From positions 16,907,717-16,971,716 of the forward strand of contig NC_071330.1 of the NCBI RefSeq assembly GCF_010183535.1: a stretch of DNA of 64,000 nt. Direction: 5' to 3'. Within the stretch, counting starts at the first letter, position 1. Each line of letters begins with the position of its first letter. The notes under the pieces were generated by a model. That model was not told the origin of the DNA. It did not search any database and was given only the letters and a program-made list of their open reading frames with translations. The DNA is from Caenorhabditis remanei (taxonomy: Eukaryota > Nematoda > Chromadorea > Rhabditida > Rhabditidae). The translations under genes and the position numbers were made by a program. This document shows positions 46,920-60,000 of this stretch, one piece after another.

Positions 46920-47160
46920 GAAAAATATACCAAAATGTAGATTTCGGCGAGTTCTGTGTCTGACCTACTACTGACCTACTACGGGCCGGATGGCAATTTG
47001 GTAATGTCCCCCGGCCCGGACTAGAATAGCTTTTAGGTCATTTTCGCGTTTTTGACACTTTTTTTCCAGGCCCGCGGCACATTAACGACTAGCCATTTGG
47101 TCCGTAGTAGGTCACGGATATAGAACTCGCTGAGATCTACATTTTTGTTTACTTCCAGCT
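46920..47160. mobile_element. Inverted-repeat element with GGGCCGG motif
   Basis: The left arm (accaaaatgtagatttcggc, gagttctgtgtctgacctac, gggccggatggc) is mirrored by the right arm (ggtccgtagtaggtcacgga, tagaactcgctgagatctac). Related pieces lie at 47630-47700 and 50826-51010, always with the tgtagatct(c/t)..cgagttct core. Confidence 0.7.
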
Positions 47161-47329
47161 CATATGAGCGTTTTTTATGGAAATGGGAGTGCCGAACCCC
47201 GTTAAGAAACTACCGCCGAACGGCAATTGCTAAAATTACGGGAAAACACCAATTATCAAAATCTTATGAGGCTAGGATCCAGGGATGTGCCTATGGAGGC
47301 GCTTTGCGCGCTGAAAGATTTCAAAGTGG

Positions 47330-47415
47330 GCGAAAATGCGACGAGAGAGAGTGTTTAAAATCGAGAGAGTGTGTCTGCGTCTCTCCATTTCGCACACTCT
47401 TTCTCGTCGCATTTT
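47330..47415. repeat. Hairpin-forming inverted repeat
   Basis: gaaaatgcgacgagagagag and its inverse ctctttctcgtcgcattttc flank a CT/GA-rich loop (tgtctgcgtctctcc). The ctgcgtctctc core is shared with the TTGTCAAC-family hairpins. Confidence 0.7.
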
Positions 47416-48804
47416 CAAATTTTGGCTGAAAATGCGAGGCGCTCAACGCCACCCGGTCACATACCTGCTAGGATCTATCAGCTAAAAATCTGGAATCCTC
47501 ATTGATCAGGCATTCCTAAGACTAGATGAAATGAATCTGGTGCACCTTTGACTCGCTTTCGTTGGTAAAGCGAATTTCTGGAAGCCATTGTTAGCATACT
47601 TGGAAATAGTGCCAAAAAATCCATTCTAGCCCGCCATCCGGCCCGTAGTAAGTCACAGCCATAGAACTCGCCGAGATCTACATTTTGGTATATTTTTCAG
47701 AAGCCATAATATTAGGTTTTAAGAAAGTTACGATAATTTTTTGTCTACGTCTTGAACATTATCTGGCGCCTTATCGACGTGTCGCATTCATTCAAGTGTT
47801 CCCTGGCGCGCCATTAGACGCGATTTCTACTCATTTTCCCACCAATCCCAAAACAAAACATTCACTTTCCCTCTTCTCACCGTTCCCCCAAAGATTTCAA
47901 CCATCATCATCACACCAACTAGAGAGAGATAGACCGCCCGTGTTCTCTCTCTCTCTCCCACCTCCCACAACGGACATCGCGCCGAGGATTCAAATAAATC
48001 ATTAGTTTAGGAGGAGGAGGAGGAAGGGATTAGATATACATTAAACTGTGTGTAGGTATAGATATATGGATATGAGAAAATCTCGGAGGAGGAGAGGTCA
48101 GTAACCTCTTCCATCCTCTTGTCTCTCATCACTCAAAGAATGTTGGTTTACACGTGTTTAGCCTAAACAGTTTAGGCCGTTAGAATTCTGAGTGACGCGT
48201 CAAAGGCGCGCCAGGTAGATATAAATTTTAAGAGCCTTTGATCAAGCGTGATTGGAATGCGTCAGAGGTGCGCCAGTCCATTATTTAGTGGTCTTCGCTA
48301 TCATCACTCCAGATAGGTCGCGTCAACGGCGCGCCAGAATTCGCGAATTTTTGACACGTTTTATAACCCTGGCTCGTCTTTGACGCGTCGGGTGAAGAAA
48401 CTGTTAGGCATAGCTAGTTAAAAATACTGCTGGTGCACCTTTGACGCGTTTTCTGCCTAACTACTTCCCGGTTGGAAATCGGTTTTTCAGCTTTGCCTTG
48501 CTTTAAAAACGGTGCATCAGTATAAGGAAAATGTCTTAAAAGCAACATTTTTCACAGAATGTTTCAGTAAAAACTTTATTTTTAGGGGATCCAGTTTAAA
48601 AATTTGAGAAAATCGACAATTTTTTGAGAAGAAATCATCAAAATTGGTCGAATTTGAGCAGCTTTGCCTATTTTCAAAACGCGGCAAAAGTGCGCCAGAG
48701 ACATTTTGAACGGCGGAATTTTTAGTAAAAGCATTATATACCAGTGTCTTACGGTACTAAAATCTATTTTCGGGATTTTTAATTTAATATAATTGTATTT
48801 CACC

Positions 48805-48960
48805 AATCTAGACCTCCAGTTTTGTAGTTGACCACTACTTTTTTGAACTGGCTGTCCTTATGATCGCTATAAGTTTTTGGGCGCCTATAACTCCTTAGAA
48901 AAAGTCTGTGTAAAAAAGTTGTCAACTATGAAAATGGAGGTCTAGATTTAATCTATATAG
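48805..48960. repeat. TTGTCAAC-type inverted repeat
   Basis: aatctagacctccagttttg..gtagttgacc is mirrored by gttgtcaactatgaaaatgg..aggtctagattt. The outer arms are specific to this copy. Confidence 0.65.
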
Positions 48961-50825
48961 ATTTGAGATAATTGAGGCTATTAGGGAAGTCGTGACGGAC
49001 CCTCAAAGTCGGGAAAAGTTTTGAAATTGGAAAAACTTGCTGGCGTGCCTTCGACGTGTTCTCCCCACGCACTTACTCTTAAAAGTTGATTGTGTGGGAC
49101 AGTCATGGAGATGGTGGTTCCTCCTCGTTTCAATTTTCGAAATTCCCTTATCTATTGTTTTAACAACACACCTCTTCATTCATAAATGTACAATTTCATA
49201 TAAATTTTGCACAAATTTCATTTCTTTACCTGTTCGTCGTCCCTCTCTTATGACTCACCAACCATTCTATTTGCTCTCTTCTTCTCCTTCTTTCATAGAT
49301 GATGATGACCGATTCTTTCAGTTTTATTGTTTTTCAATAGTGCACACACCCATTCTGCTTCATTCCCCCCTTTTATAGTTCCGCACCAGTGGTGCCAAGA
49401 GGGGAGACGAGCGGTCATTTTTCCTTTTTCTCTACGTCTTGCTTATCATTGAGTTGGCTAGAATCACTGATAAAAAATCTTAGGTTGAGCTAGTTTTAGT
49501 GATAAGAAAGATGGTATAGATTAGATAAGAGCATGTGATAAGAGAACGGAGTTCTGAAAATCAGGAAGTCAGCTAGCGATGTTTCAAAAATAGATAGCTT
49601 CATTAATAGGTTGTAGAAAATCGACAAGCCTGTCGGGTACATGCATCACTATTAAAAATGTTATATCCAAGAGTTCCTAGATTTGCATTTTTGGAGTTTA
49701 CCACTTTTTTGTACTGGCGGTCTGTAAGGAGTACGTATAAGAAATCTTCTTTTAATCTCATAATTTCTCAAGCTCCGTCCATTTTAGTTTTTTTCAATAT
49801 CATCGCTCCCTTTTTGGTAGTACATCGGACCTCCTTGGGGGTACCTGCCTACCACTTGTGTTAGTCATTCGCTATTATTATTATACAATACCCTTTTTCC
49901 ATATTTCTCTGTCTCCCGATGCGCATCATAAACCTTCTTTTGGTACATACAGAGGGAAGGTGCTTCACTTCTTCAATATACATACATATATCATTTTAAA
50001 TATGTATAATATCATATTGTATGGTTATGTTTAGATTTGTTGTGACAATATGATTCATGGAATGACGGCGTTCTATTTTCAGCTCTGAACACAAAAAAAT
50101 GCGTCAACGGCACCCCAGTTTCTGAAAACACATTAGAAGATTGTCTTAGGCTTATCATTTTTGATATCCTAAAATGGCTCTAGAACGCGTCAATGATGCC
50201 CCAGATCTTGGATTCTCACAAGCCATCTATTTTCTTTTATTCATCTCCCACAGCTCCGATTTGTTATTTTATGAGTTTCATTTCAAAAAAGAGGAGAAAA
50301 AGAAATTTGTAGCAATAAAAGTATATACTCACTGACCCTCCCTTCTTCACACACAGCTGCATACCACCTGTTTCAGTTTCCGATCGAGAAGAGAGGAAGG
50401 GAACGCGACTGACCAGAAAGTTGTACTCAGTAGTTGCACGTGGAGATTTTTCAAAAAATCTAGAGTGGTCAAAGGAATTTTTTTGAGAAAAATGTGTTAA
50501 TATAGTTATGATCGTCTGATTTTTAATATTAGTCGCTCCCGCTCAGATTTCAATCGTTTGGTTTTGAAACGTCACAGTTTTAAAATGTCCTGTAGTTTTT
50601 CATGAATAATTGAACCAAGTATTCCATTATATGTATTCTTTTTTGGCGTATGCGAAAATGTTCTCAGAAATTTTTGAATTTTTGGATTTCGGAGTTTTGA
50701 AAATTGTTCCGGACAAAGTTTCAAAGTTCGTTCGTTTTTTTCTGATTCTAGATTGCTTGAAATCGTTTTGACCTCCTGTCTCCGAACTCCTGAGCGCGTA
50801 ACTCCCTCCAAACGCAATCTTATCA

Positions 50826-51010
50826 ACTGAAAAATATACCAAAATGTAGATCTCAGCGAGTTCTATATCCATGACATACCACGGGCCGGATGGCTATTTG
50901 TTAATGTGCCGCGGGCTGGGATAGAATGGAATTTTTGATAATTTTTTCTTTTTGCAAGACAAAAAAATCGCCGAGATCTACATTTTTGTAAATATTTCAG
51001 CTCATATTAA
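50826..51010. repeat. GGGCCGG-family repeat copy
   Basis: aaaaatataccaaaatgtag with tagatctcagcgagttctat and cacgggccggatggct at one end; gccgagatctacatttttgt and cagctcatat at the other. Shorter than the 46920 copy. Confidence 0.6.
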
Positions 51011-54000
51011 ACCGATAAAAGTTTGTCGCCCTGTTTCAGCCTGGTTTGCAAGTATGCCTTATATGACTGAAAAACTAAAATATCCAAGGTTTCTAATATA
51101 AACCCTAACTTTTCCATGTAAGTACCAAAAGTCACAAGAACTTTTACTTTGCCCAATTATTCTTGTAGTCTTTTAACTTACCAGTCATATAAGTTTTGGC
51201 TTCTTACTGCTTACCGGCTCCTCACAGTGAAATATGGAGACCTACCCCATAAAAAGTTTTAACTGTAGCATACAGCTCTTACAGAAATCTGGGCCCATTT
51301 TTTTTCACAATACGTCATACCTCTTATCTCTTCCCGCCATGATTATTATTTTATCAAAACCACTGAACCATCTCCCAGCCCACTCCCCTTCCGTATCTTC
51401 CCAATCCAGTTAATATTCGGAAAATCATCATCATATCCACTCATTCAGCTCAATAAGTGAGTGTGAGATCAGCGCAATCTCTATTTACCCACCCCAGAGT
51501 CTGGTGCACCTCGGGCGCGTATCACTCATATCAGTATCGCCTCTCTATTTACCTCTGATCAGTATCCCTTTTCCCTTTTTCCATTGTGTGTGAATATGAA
51601 TATGCTAATGAGCCACCCCCTCTTCACTCGAGAGCCTCTCTTTTCTTTTCATTCAATGGTTGTACCTATAGTTGTACGCGGAGATGATACCTTTGTACTA
51701 GTATTGGAGGCTGGCGCGTCGTTGGCGCGTTCTATACATTATTTGTTTAAAATCGGTTATTTTAAGGTAGCTGGGGCGAAGTTAGTCGTTGTTAGTTATC
51801 TTTAGGTAATTAGGGATAATTAGAAATAATTAGGTATTGTTTAAAATATGTTGCCTTGAGATAGCTGAAGCACGCATTTCAAATTAAGACATTTTTTTGC
51901 ATTGGTGATTTTGGGTCAATTTTTGCTAATTTTAAATGGATTTTATGTTGAAAATAAGGTTTTAAAGCGATTTTGAGTCAATTTTTGCCAATTTGAGACG
52001 ATTTTTAAGGATTTTAGGTTGAAAATGAGGTTTTGAAGCGATTTTGACTGAAATTTCGTCATTTTTCTCCTATTTTCCATCTCTACTCATGAAAAATCAT
52101 GATAAGCCGATTTTCATCAGATTTAGATTGATTACTCGGGATTTTTAGTTTTTTTTTTCATAATTTGAGCAGATTTTCGCCAATTTCAAGTTTACCATTT
52201 TTCAACGCTTAAAAAAGTAAAAACTTGCCGAAAAACTTGGCGTGCCTTTGACGCCTTTCAAAATTGAAAACCTTTAATTTTCAAAGCTCCTTGGATGTCA
52301 TTGTTCTACTTCACAGTAAATGTCTGGCGTGCCTTTGTCGCGTTTTTCCTATTTCACAGCTTTCTACTACCAATCTCTAGTTCATACCGGTTCCAACCAT
52401 TTTTCGTTTTCTTCTATTCCTTTTTCAAATAAAAATTTGTTGGGAGAACTATTGTCAAATAATACAAAAATATGAAATCATATAAATATATGACATATCA
52501 AATCAAATACGGGCGACGACCGACACGTATCCCTATATAAGAAAACAAAACAAACAAAACACTGTCTTCAGGCAGCCCCCCTCCGTCAAGCCAAGACAAC
52601 CAGTAGTATTGCGCCACCGCTTTTTTCGGGTTTCTGGTTTGGCGGGTACTCTGAGGAGGAGACACTTTTTATTAGTATCAGTGTAGAGTCTAGGTGTGAT
52701 TGTTGGCACGTTGACTGGTTCCTGCATTAGGATTCGGAAGGAAAGTGACACTTTTTGATAGGTTAAAAGGTCGGAGTAGGCTTATCAGCTGGGAGAAATG
52801 ATTTTTATATGAAAATGTGAGTTAACTTCATCAGGCTACCATTTTTCGGGTACACTTGGTTTCAAAGCGTTATTTCTCACCGTTTATAAAATCTTTCAAA
52901 GTTTTGCCAACCTCGAACTTGATTTTCGTGAAATTTGCTAGATTTTTCTAATTTCTACTTTCTTTCTACCTTCTGTTCTAAGTGAGTAATTCCGATTTCA
53001 AAAATTTCAATGTTTTTTTAAAAGTTGCTGACTTTAAAGCGCTGTATCTTTTTATTTATTAAATTTAATCAAAAACTGTAAACTACCGAAATGATTTGCT
53101 TAAAATTTGCTATATTTTATTACTTGACAGTTTTTTTTTCCTATCTTCAGCCTCAGCCTTCGCCCTTCTTCAGAATCACAATTCCTAGTTATAAGTTTTT
53201 AAAAGAGTTTCTAATAGTAAATTTAATGGTTCATTTCTTATTGTCAATTGAATCCATTGGGATAGAGTTAATTTTGCTAGAGTTTACTGATTTACATTTT
53301 CTTGCTTTTTACATTTTCTATCTCCAGCTACCGTAACTAAATCACAAATACAGTAATATCGCTCTAGCAAACTATCGTATCGGTTCGTAATCCTGTCTAC
53401 GGTTCTAGGTGATGTACCCAACCTATATCAGCTACCGTAACCGGAGGGCTACTGTAACTACAGTATCAAACTTTTTTTCTTGAAAGATTCTGTTTTGACC
53501 TCAACACCTCACATTGTAACTCGGATTGTGTTGCAGATAGCCTCTTTATTTTTCCGGTTTTTTGTTGCAGATAGCCTCATTTATTTTTCCAGTTTACATT
53601 ACCCCTCTATTCTCGAAAAAACCATTTTTCAAACATTTAGACTCCCAAGCGTTGTACACCGGTTTAAATTAAATGTTCTTAATTTTTATAAATTGCAAAC
53701 ATAATTTACACAAATTTTCTTTACACAAATTTTTTTTACCAATTTACAACTTACTTCTATCGTTTTTCCTTCTTGCCTCTGTATTCTTTAGTTTCCCTTC
53801 ACCACTTCTGACAAATTTTATGAAAACGCTTCATATCTTTTTTCCTTATGCAAATAGCAAATGTTATTAATTACAAAAATAATCTCCCTGAAATTTGCTT
53901 CATTTTTTTAGTTCACACTTTTTCTCTATCTCTTCTCCTTCATAAGTTGTACACGTCGCTGCTCTTTCCCCTCCTAACTATATTATCTCATTTTCTCTCA

Positions 54001-54049
54001 ATCTCTGTTTTTTCCACACTATTTTCTAACTTGCAGTTATGCAAAAATC

Positions 54050-57000
54050 ATGACGAGCGATACGATTCGACGAACCCTCGACAAGTTACTACTCGACAAG
54101 GATGGCGGTAGTGGAAGTGAGAATGAGGCGAGAGCATTCTTCCTCTCACAGATTATTGATCAGTTGAAGTTGATTAGTTCGCAGGTAGGATTTTTCAAAA
54201 CTTTAAGCTCAAAAACTGCAAATTTATTTTTCTTTTTCGAGAGAAAGCAATAAATCATTTGAACACGTGCCTTTCCTTTAAAGCTACAGTATTTACATTA
54301 AATGTTTGAAAATCTAATTTTGGGTTTCTAGGCAGGATTATTCTTATTCCAGACCGATGCAGAACGCCAACTCAAGAAACTTCAACTGCTCGACTCCAAC
54401 GACAATCTGGTCCATCAAGCTCCGCCCACTCCGCCCCCACCGCCTCCGCCCCCTCCAATTATGCAAATGAAAGCCCCACCCCCACCACCACCACCACTTG
54501 GGATGATCCCACCGCCACCACCATTACTAAAGAAAGTTGCAAAATCTGGCGTGCCGTCGGCGCTTCCAGCACCGAAATCGAGAGCCGAATGTCCGACATC
54601 GTTCATCCCGAAGAAAGAGAAAAAAACGAAGACTCGGACGGTGCAGTGGTCGAAAATCAATGCGAATACGGTACAGGATGACAGTGTGTGGGGGAAACTA
54701 GCCAAAGCGTCAGATGTTGACATTGATTTTGATCTACTTGATAACTTCTTTGGAATCGAGTCGCTGGTCGCACAAGGAGCGTCGGAGATTGTGAAGAAGG
54801 TGGGTGATTCGGGAGGGAAATAGGGGACTTTAAAATTTTTGAAAAGTAAGAGTGACCCAGCTAGATTCAGCTGATTTAGAGCTTTCAGAAAAGAATAATC
54901 ATGCCGGTTTCAAAAAAAATTCAAAAATTTTAAGATTTTCAATTTTCTTATAAAACGCCAGAAATTTCTGAAAATCTGTAATTTCTGCGATTTTAAGTGA
55001 AACCAATGTTAAAATAATATTCAGCGTGTTCTCAGCTTTCAGAAAAGTATAATCATGCCTAGATTCCAAAAAATTCAAGAATGGGGGTTAGAGAACCAGA
55101 GTGTCTGGTTTCCTCTAGACTGAAACTGCTGTAACTCAGTTGTTTTTAATGCAAAACTTGAAAAATATATATTTTCAGAACCAGGGCTTTCAGAAAAGTA
55201 TCATCATGACATATTTTTGTTACTTTCAAGGTTTCGGCTAGAGACGCAGGGTGTTTGGTGTGTCTGGTCTCTAACCTTTCACTAAATCTACCGTAACTCT
55301 GTTAGTTTTTATACTCATTTTGCAAAAATAAGATTTTCGAAACCAGCATGTTAAGGGCTTTCAAAAAAGTATAATCATGGTTAAGTTTGGTGGAAGTTGG
55401 GTCTCACCACGAAATATACAGTACCCCGGTTTAAAGGAAAAACTTGAAACCCTAATAGTTCGCTAAGAACAACACCAATGTGCTTGAATTTATAATTTTC
55501 CAATTCAGCACGTCGAGACGCTTTGAATGAGTATAATCGTGCCAAGGTTTGTTGGAAATTGGGTCTCATCACGAAGACTACCTGGGTTACGTAGTTTTTG
55601 TAGCGGGACCCAACTTTAAACGAATATGGGCATGATTATACTTTTCTGAAAGCTCTCAACTAGCTGAGTTCAGTTAAAATAGAAAAAACTCAAAATTTCA
55701 GAAGTCCTCGCGGAAAGATGCAACTGTCGAGCTACTTACCCCAAAACGTAGTCAGAACGTGGCAATTATGTTGAAACAATTCAAGAATGTTGATGAATTC
55801 ATAGAAAATATTTACTCGAATAAACCGGTCGCTGAAATCGATGCTCTGCAGAATTTATTCGGAATCTTGCCGCCAAGTGAGGAGGTGAGTCATTTAGTTT
55901 TGTAAGAGTGGGTGTGGCCTAATTAGCCTGATTAGGGGTGCGCCTTCGAATATTTAATTTTCGAGTTAATTATCTTCAAAATTTAGTGCAATTCTGTATA
56001 ATTTTCAGGAAGAAGCGCTGAAACGTTACACTGGAGACATCTCCTTACTCTCACCTCCTTCTTCATTTGTCTATCGACTGGTGCAAATCCCATTCTATCG
56101 ATTACGGTGGGTTTTATTTTTTTTAATTGAAGAAAAATTCTTAAGAAAAAAAGAATAAAAAATTTGCAGTTTTTTCAGCGAAAAATCGGTTTAAAATATT
56201 AAAAACTGATAAAGTTATAGAGTTTTGAACATTTTCGAAAATAAGAAAATTTTGGATTTTTCGGAAAACATCGTTAGAAATCGGTCAGTTTGAAAATTTT
56301 TGCGTTTTAATAGTTAAATCTGGATTCAGCTTGCAAAGAGCTTTCAGAAAAGAATAATCATACCTAGATTCTGAAATTTTTGAACATTTCAGACTTTCTT
56401 AAAAAAATATAAAATTTCTGAAATTTTGAAATTTTAGCGTTTTGGGTAAAACAAATATAACAACCATACTCATCTCGTTCCCAGCTTTCAGAAAAGTATA
56501 ATCATGCCTATATTCTGAGAATATCGATTTTGGGGGCGAGAGACGCAGAGTGTCTGGTATCTCTGGACTAAAACTGATGTGACCTGTTTAGATTTGATCC
56601 AATTAAAAAAAATTATATTTTTGAAATTAGCTCGTCGAAACCTTTTAAACAAGTATAACCATGATTATATTTTGAAAATTTCAAAAATTGTCAAAAATAA
56701 AAAAATTTCAGAATGTGGCCATGATTATACTCATTTAAAAGGTTTTGACGAGCTAATTTCAAAATTTTTTAAAATAAAAATAGGATTATCGATATTTGCA
56801 GAACATAGACATGATTATACTTATTTGAAAGCTCCTGATTTGGAAAATCTAACTTTTGGTCTCACCACGAAAACTACAGTAGCCCAATTTTCCAATTTTC
56901 CAGAATAGAAACCCAAATCTTCCTCGGTGATTTCTCCCGGTTAATGCGTGAGCTAGCTCCAAATGTGGAAGTGCTAATCAGTGCTAGCAAAGGTACAGTA

Positions 57001-60000
57001 CCCCAGTAACGTCATTTCCAAATACTTTTTTATTTCCAGAAATCCTCTCGTCTCCAACTCTTCCACGTCTCTTGCTGATTCTGGTGAATATGGGAAACTA
57101 TTTGAATAGTAACAATGCTCAAGGAAATGCATTCGGTTTCACGTTGAATTCAATGTGGAAATTGATCGATTTGAAGGGCAACAAGCAGGAGTTCTCGTTG
57201 TTGAACTTGTTGGTGACGGTAAGTTGGACTGGGCTACTGTAGTTTTCGTGGTGGACCCAAACCAGTCATAAGTATACTTATTTTGAATGACTTGACAAGG
57301 TGAATCCAACAAAACAGGTTTCAGAACATGATCCGGGTAAGACGTCATAGTGTAGTTTGTATTTCACTCTCTCTTTCGGGCGGCTTAAATAGTAGAGGAA
57401 AAAGGGGCGGAGCCTGAATAGAATTAGGAGGGAAGGGGTTAATTGAAGGTTGTTGTTGTTATATAAGTTTGCACATTTTCGGACTTTGTGAAATCGTAAA
57501 GTGACATAATTGCTAGTTTTGCAAACATTTTGGAATTTAAAATTGGGGAATTCGTATAGCGAAGGGAATTTATAATTAGGTAATGATAAGAAATTCGAAT
57601 CCAAACTATATTCAAAGAGCAAGGTACACATAATCCGGTGGAAGTTGGGCTACTGTAGTTTTACGAGCTCAGAATCTTTTTATCAGTTCTTACTGTATTT
57701 ATCTAAAGCTAATAATTATGGGATCCACTGGGTGAGACGGTTCGGATAAGCATAAATTTGCCATGTGCGCCTTTGAACTAGACTACTGCACCTGTCATAG
57801 AAAAACCAGAACTTAATTACTACATATAACTATATTTTTCTGGTAGCTCTGAAAGCACTAAATCTGAATATATCCCCTCTTCTCCTAGTCTTTATAGTCA
57901 TCACACAACAGTACACACACTTAATTGTTAATTGTTTATTACAACTTAGTGAGTCGTGAAAATAAATTGAAACCATAGCATAATTAACACGTTAGGGTAA
58001 CATAATATTGTGAGGCATTATGTCACTTTACAAATATATTTTATTAATAAAACCCGTTTAAAAAATAACACATTTTTCACCCGATTTTTTCCGGATTGGC
58101 CGCAGTCTCTTGATGATGTCGTTCTCTGAAAAAAAAACACAAATTACTGGTTCCAAAGAAATAAAAAAATAAAAGTCTTACTTTTTAAAATCTATCTTCT
58201 TGATGTTTTTATCCGGTAGATAGACGTATCGGTGTGTATCAACGAAAGGTATTCTGAAAACATTTTGTATTGACAATAGGTTTACCATGTTATTTCTTCT
58301 AATAGTGCGCACTTATCAAATTCCTATTTTCTGACAAACCCCCAATAGTAATTTCTAAGCTCAAAAGTCCTAGCTAGACCTATTCTGACAGTACTTACCG
58401 ATAATCTTTCCTTTTCCTTCAAAATATTACGGCCCTTTCCACTTTGCCGGAGAACATCAACAACCTCTGTGAAATTGATACTTGTTGAAAAGGATAAGAT
58501 ACTTTTTTAATATTTTACCTATCATTCTTTCTCGATTTTTCCTGCAATCGGGTCGATCATCCTCAACTCTACGCTGTTCCATGATTGCCTGGAAATATTC
58601 AATTTAGTTGAGTAGCATTCATGTAAAACTAAATTGCGCTCTACTAGAAAACCTGCGTCTCTCTCCGTCCTACAATATTTTTTTTTCTAAGCCAACTATT
58701 GAGCGCACTTACCATTGGCGATGGTACAATGTGGAGCCTCAAACTAGGTATCTTCATCAACAAATTCCCCTGAAAAATGTTGTCATAGCTACTTCTAAGG
58801 ATTCAACTGACTTACCATCTTAATATTTGACGGATTTTCAGGCATCCGAAGATGTTCTTTTTGGCAGATGGAAACCGTCTGAAACATTCAATTTTTGGAG
58901 GAGAAAGCTGAAAAAATGCTGATTCCAAATATATATTCAGTTTTTACCCTCTGTGTCTGGTATTGGGGTCAAAGTTCGAATTATTCCTTTTTAGCCCCGA
59001 CTAGTCTTGAAGCCTAAGGCGCTAAGTACCTTAAAACGTAGTTAATATGAAAAACCAAATCAGGACCTTCAAAATTATATAAATACTTTTAGTTCTGGTC
59101 TAGTTTTTGAAGAGTTAGATAGGCACGCATTTTATGTTTTTGGTGAATCCTTAACCTCAAAAGTCAAAATAAATTTTTTGAACAAAAACACATTTTTCGT
59201 ATTTTTTTAAAATCCTTCAAATTCTTTGAAAACTCAACCAAATCTTACGGTAATTATATAATTTTGTAGGTCTTGACTTGGTTTTTCATATAATCTACGT
59301 TTTAAGGTACTTGGGGTCTTAGGCCTCAAGTCAAGTTGGGAATTTTGACCTCATTTTTCTCGAATACCCGGCCTCGAGGCCAAAAACTGAAAATATTCTT
59401 GGAATCAGCGCTTTCTCAGCTTTCCAATGATATAGGTCACGTTCCATAACTCCAAACGGACTCAATAACCTTATCTAGTTAGATTATAGACACCCCAAGA
59501 ACCCCGACTCACTTCCCCTTCTCTCTTGAGTTGACTTCTTCATTCCTTATCCATTTTTTTTCGCTGTCCTTCCAAAAACCTCTGCAAAATTCAAGCTCGG
59601 AATTTTTATGAAACTACTCATTTCCTCACCTCAACTTTGACGGTACATACTCATACTTGGGTATCCAGTAGGAGGCACCGGGACGATCATTGTGTTTGAT
59701 TCTCAGACTTGGGTATGGTATAGAGTTGATGGTAGAGATAATCTGAGAATAAGGAATTTACTCTAATAGACCGGCACCCAGTTTCATAAGAAATTTGGAG
59801 ATCTACTTCTTCATCAGCCCAGTTGGATAAATCACGGCTATGAACGCTAGGCCAGTCATTAAATTCCCCCAAAACGATTAACTCACCTCAAGATTTTTTT
59901 CCTTACACAATAAATAAAGAAATAAAGAAATAAATATTATTAGAACTCAATAAAAATCATTATATATATTTTTGTCGACATCTTGTTCCGGGTAAGACGT

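Larger units (their letters stand above)
45870..54036. other. Gene-poor 8-kb stretch
   Basis: No supported gene. It holds inverted repeats (below), many CTGGCGCGCC-type motifs, GC patches (45945-45992, 46390-46420) and a CT-rich, promoter-like patch with ctctctctctctcccacctc at 47880-48000. Long conserved-looking TATA- and CT-rich strings around 47870-48110, 49240-49330 and 51380-51600 could be regulatory DNA of the formin gene, but nothing specific can be claimed. Confidence 0.5.

Noticed and set aside
47685..48005. 106-codon open frame ahead of the formin
   Set aside because: It overlaps a GGGCCGG-family repeat and a CT-rich promoter-like patch; composition is not protein-like.
54415..54723. 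Gly-rich minus-strand frame
   Set aside because: Mirror of the formin's proline-rich FH1 segment.
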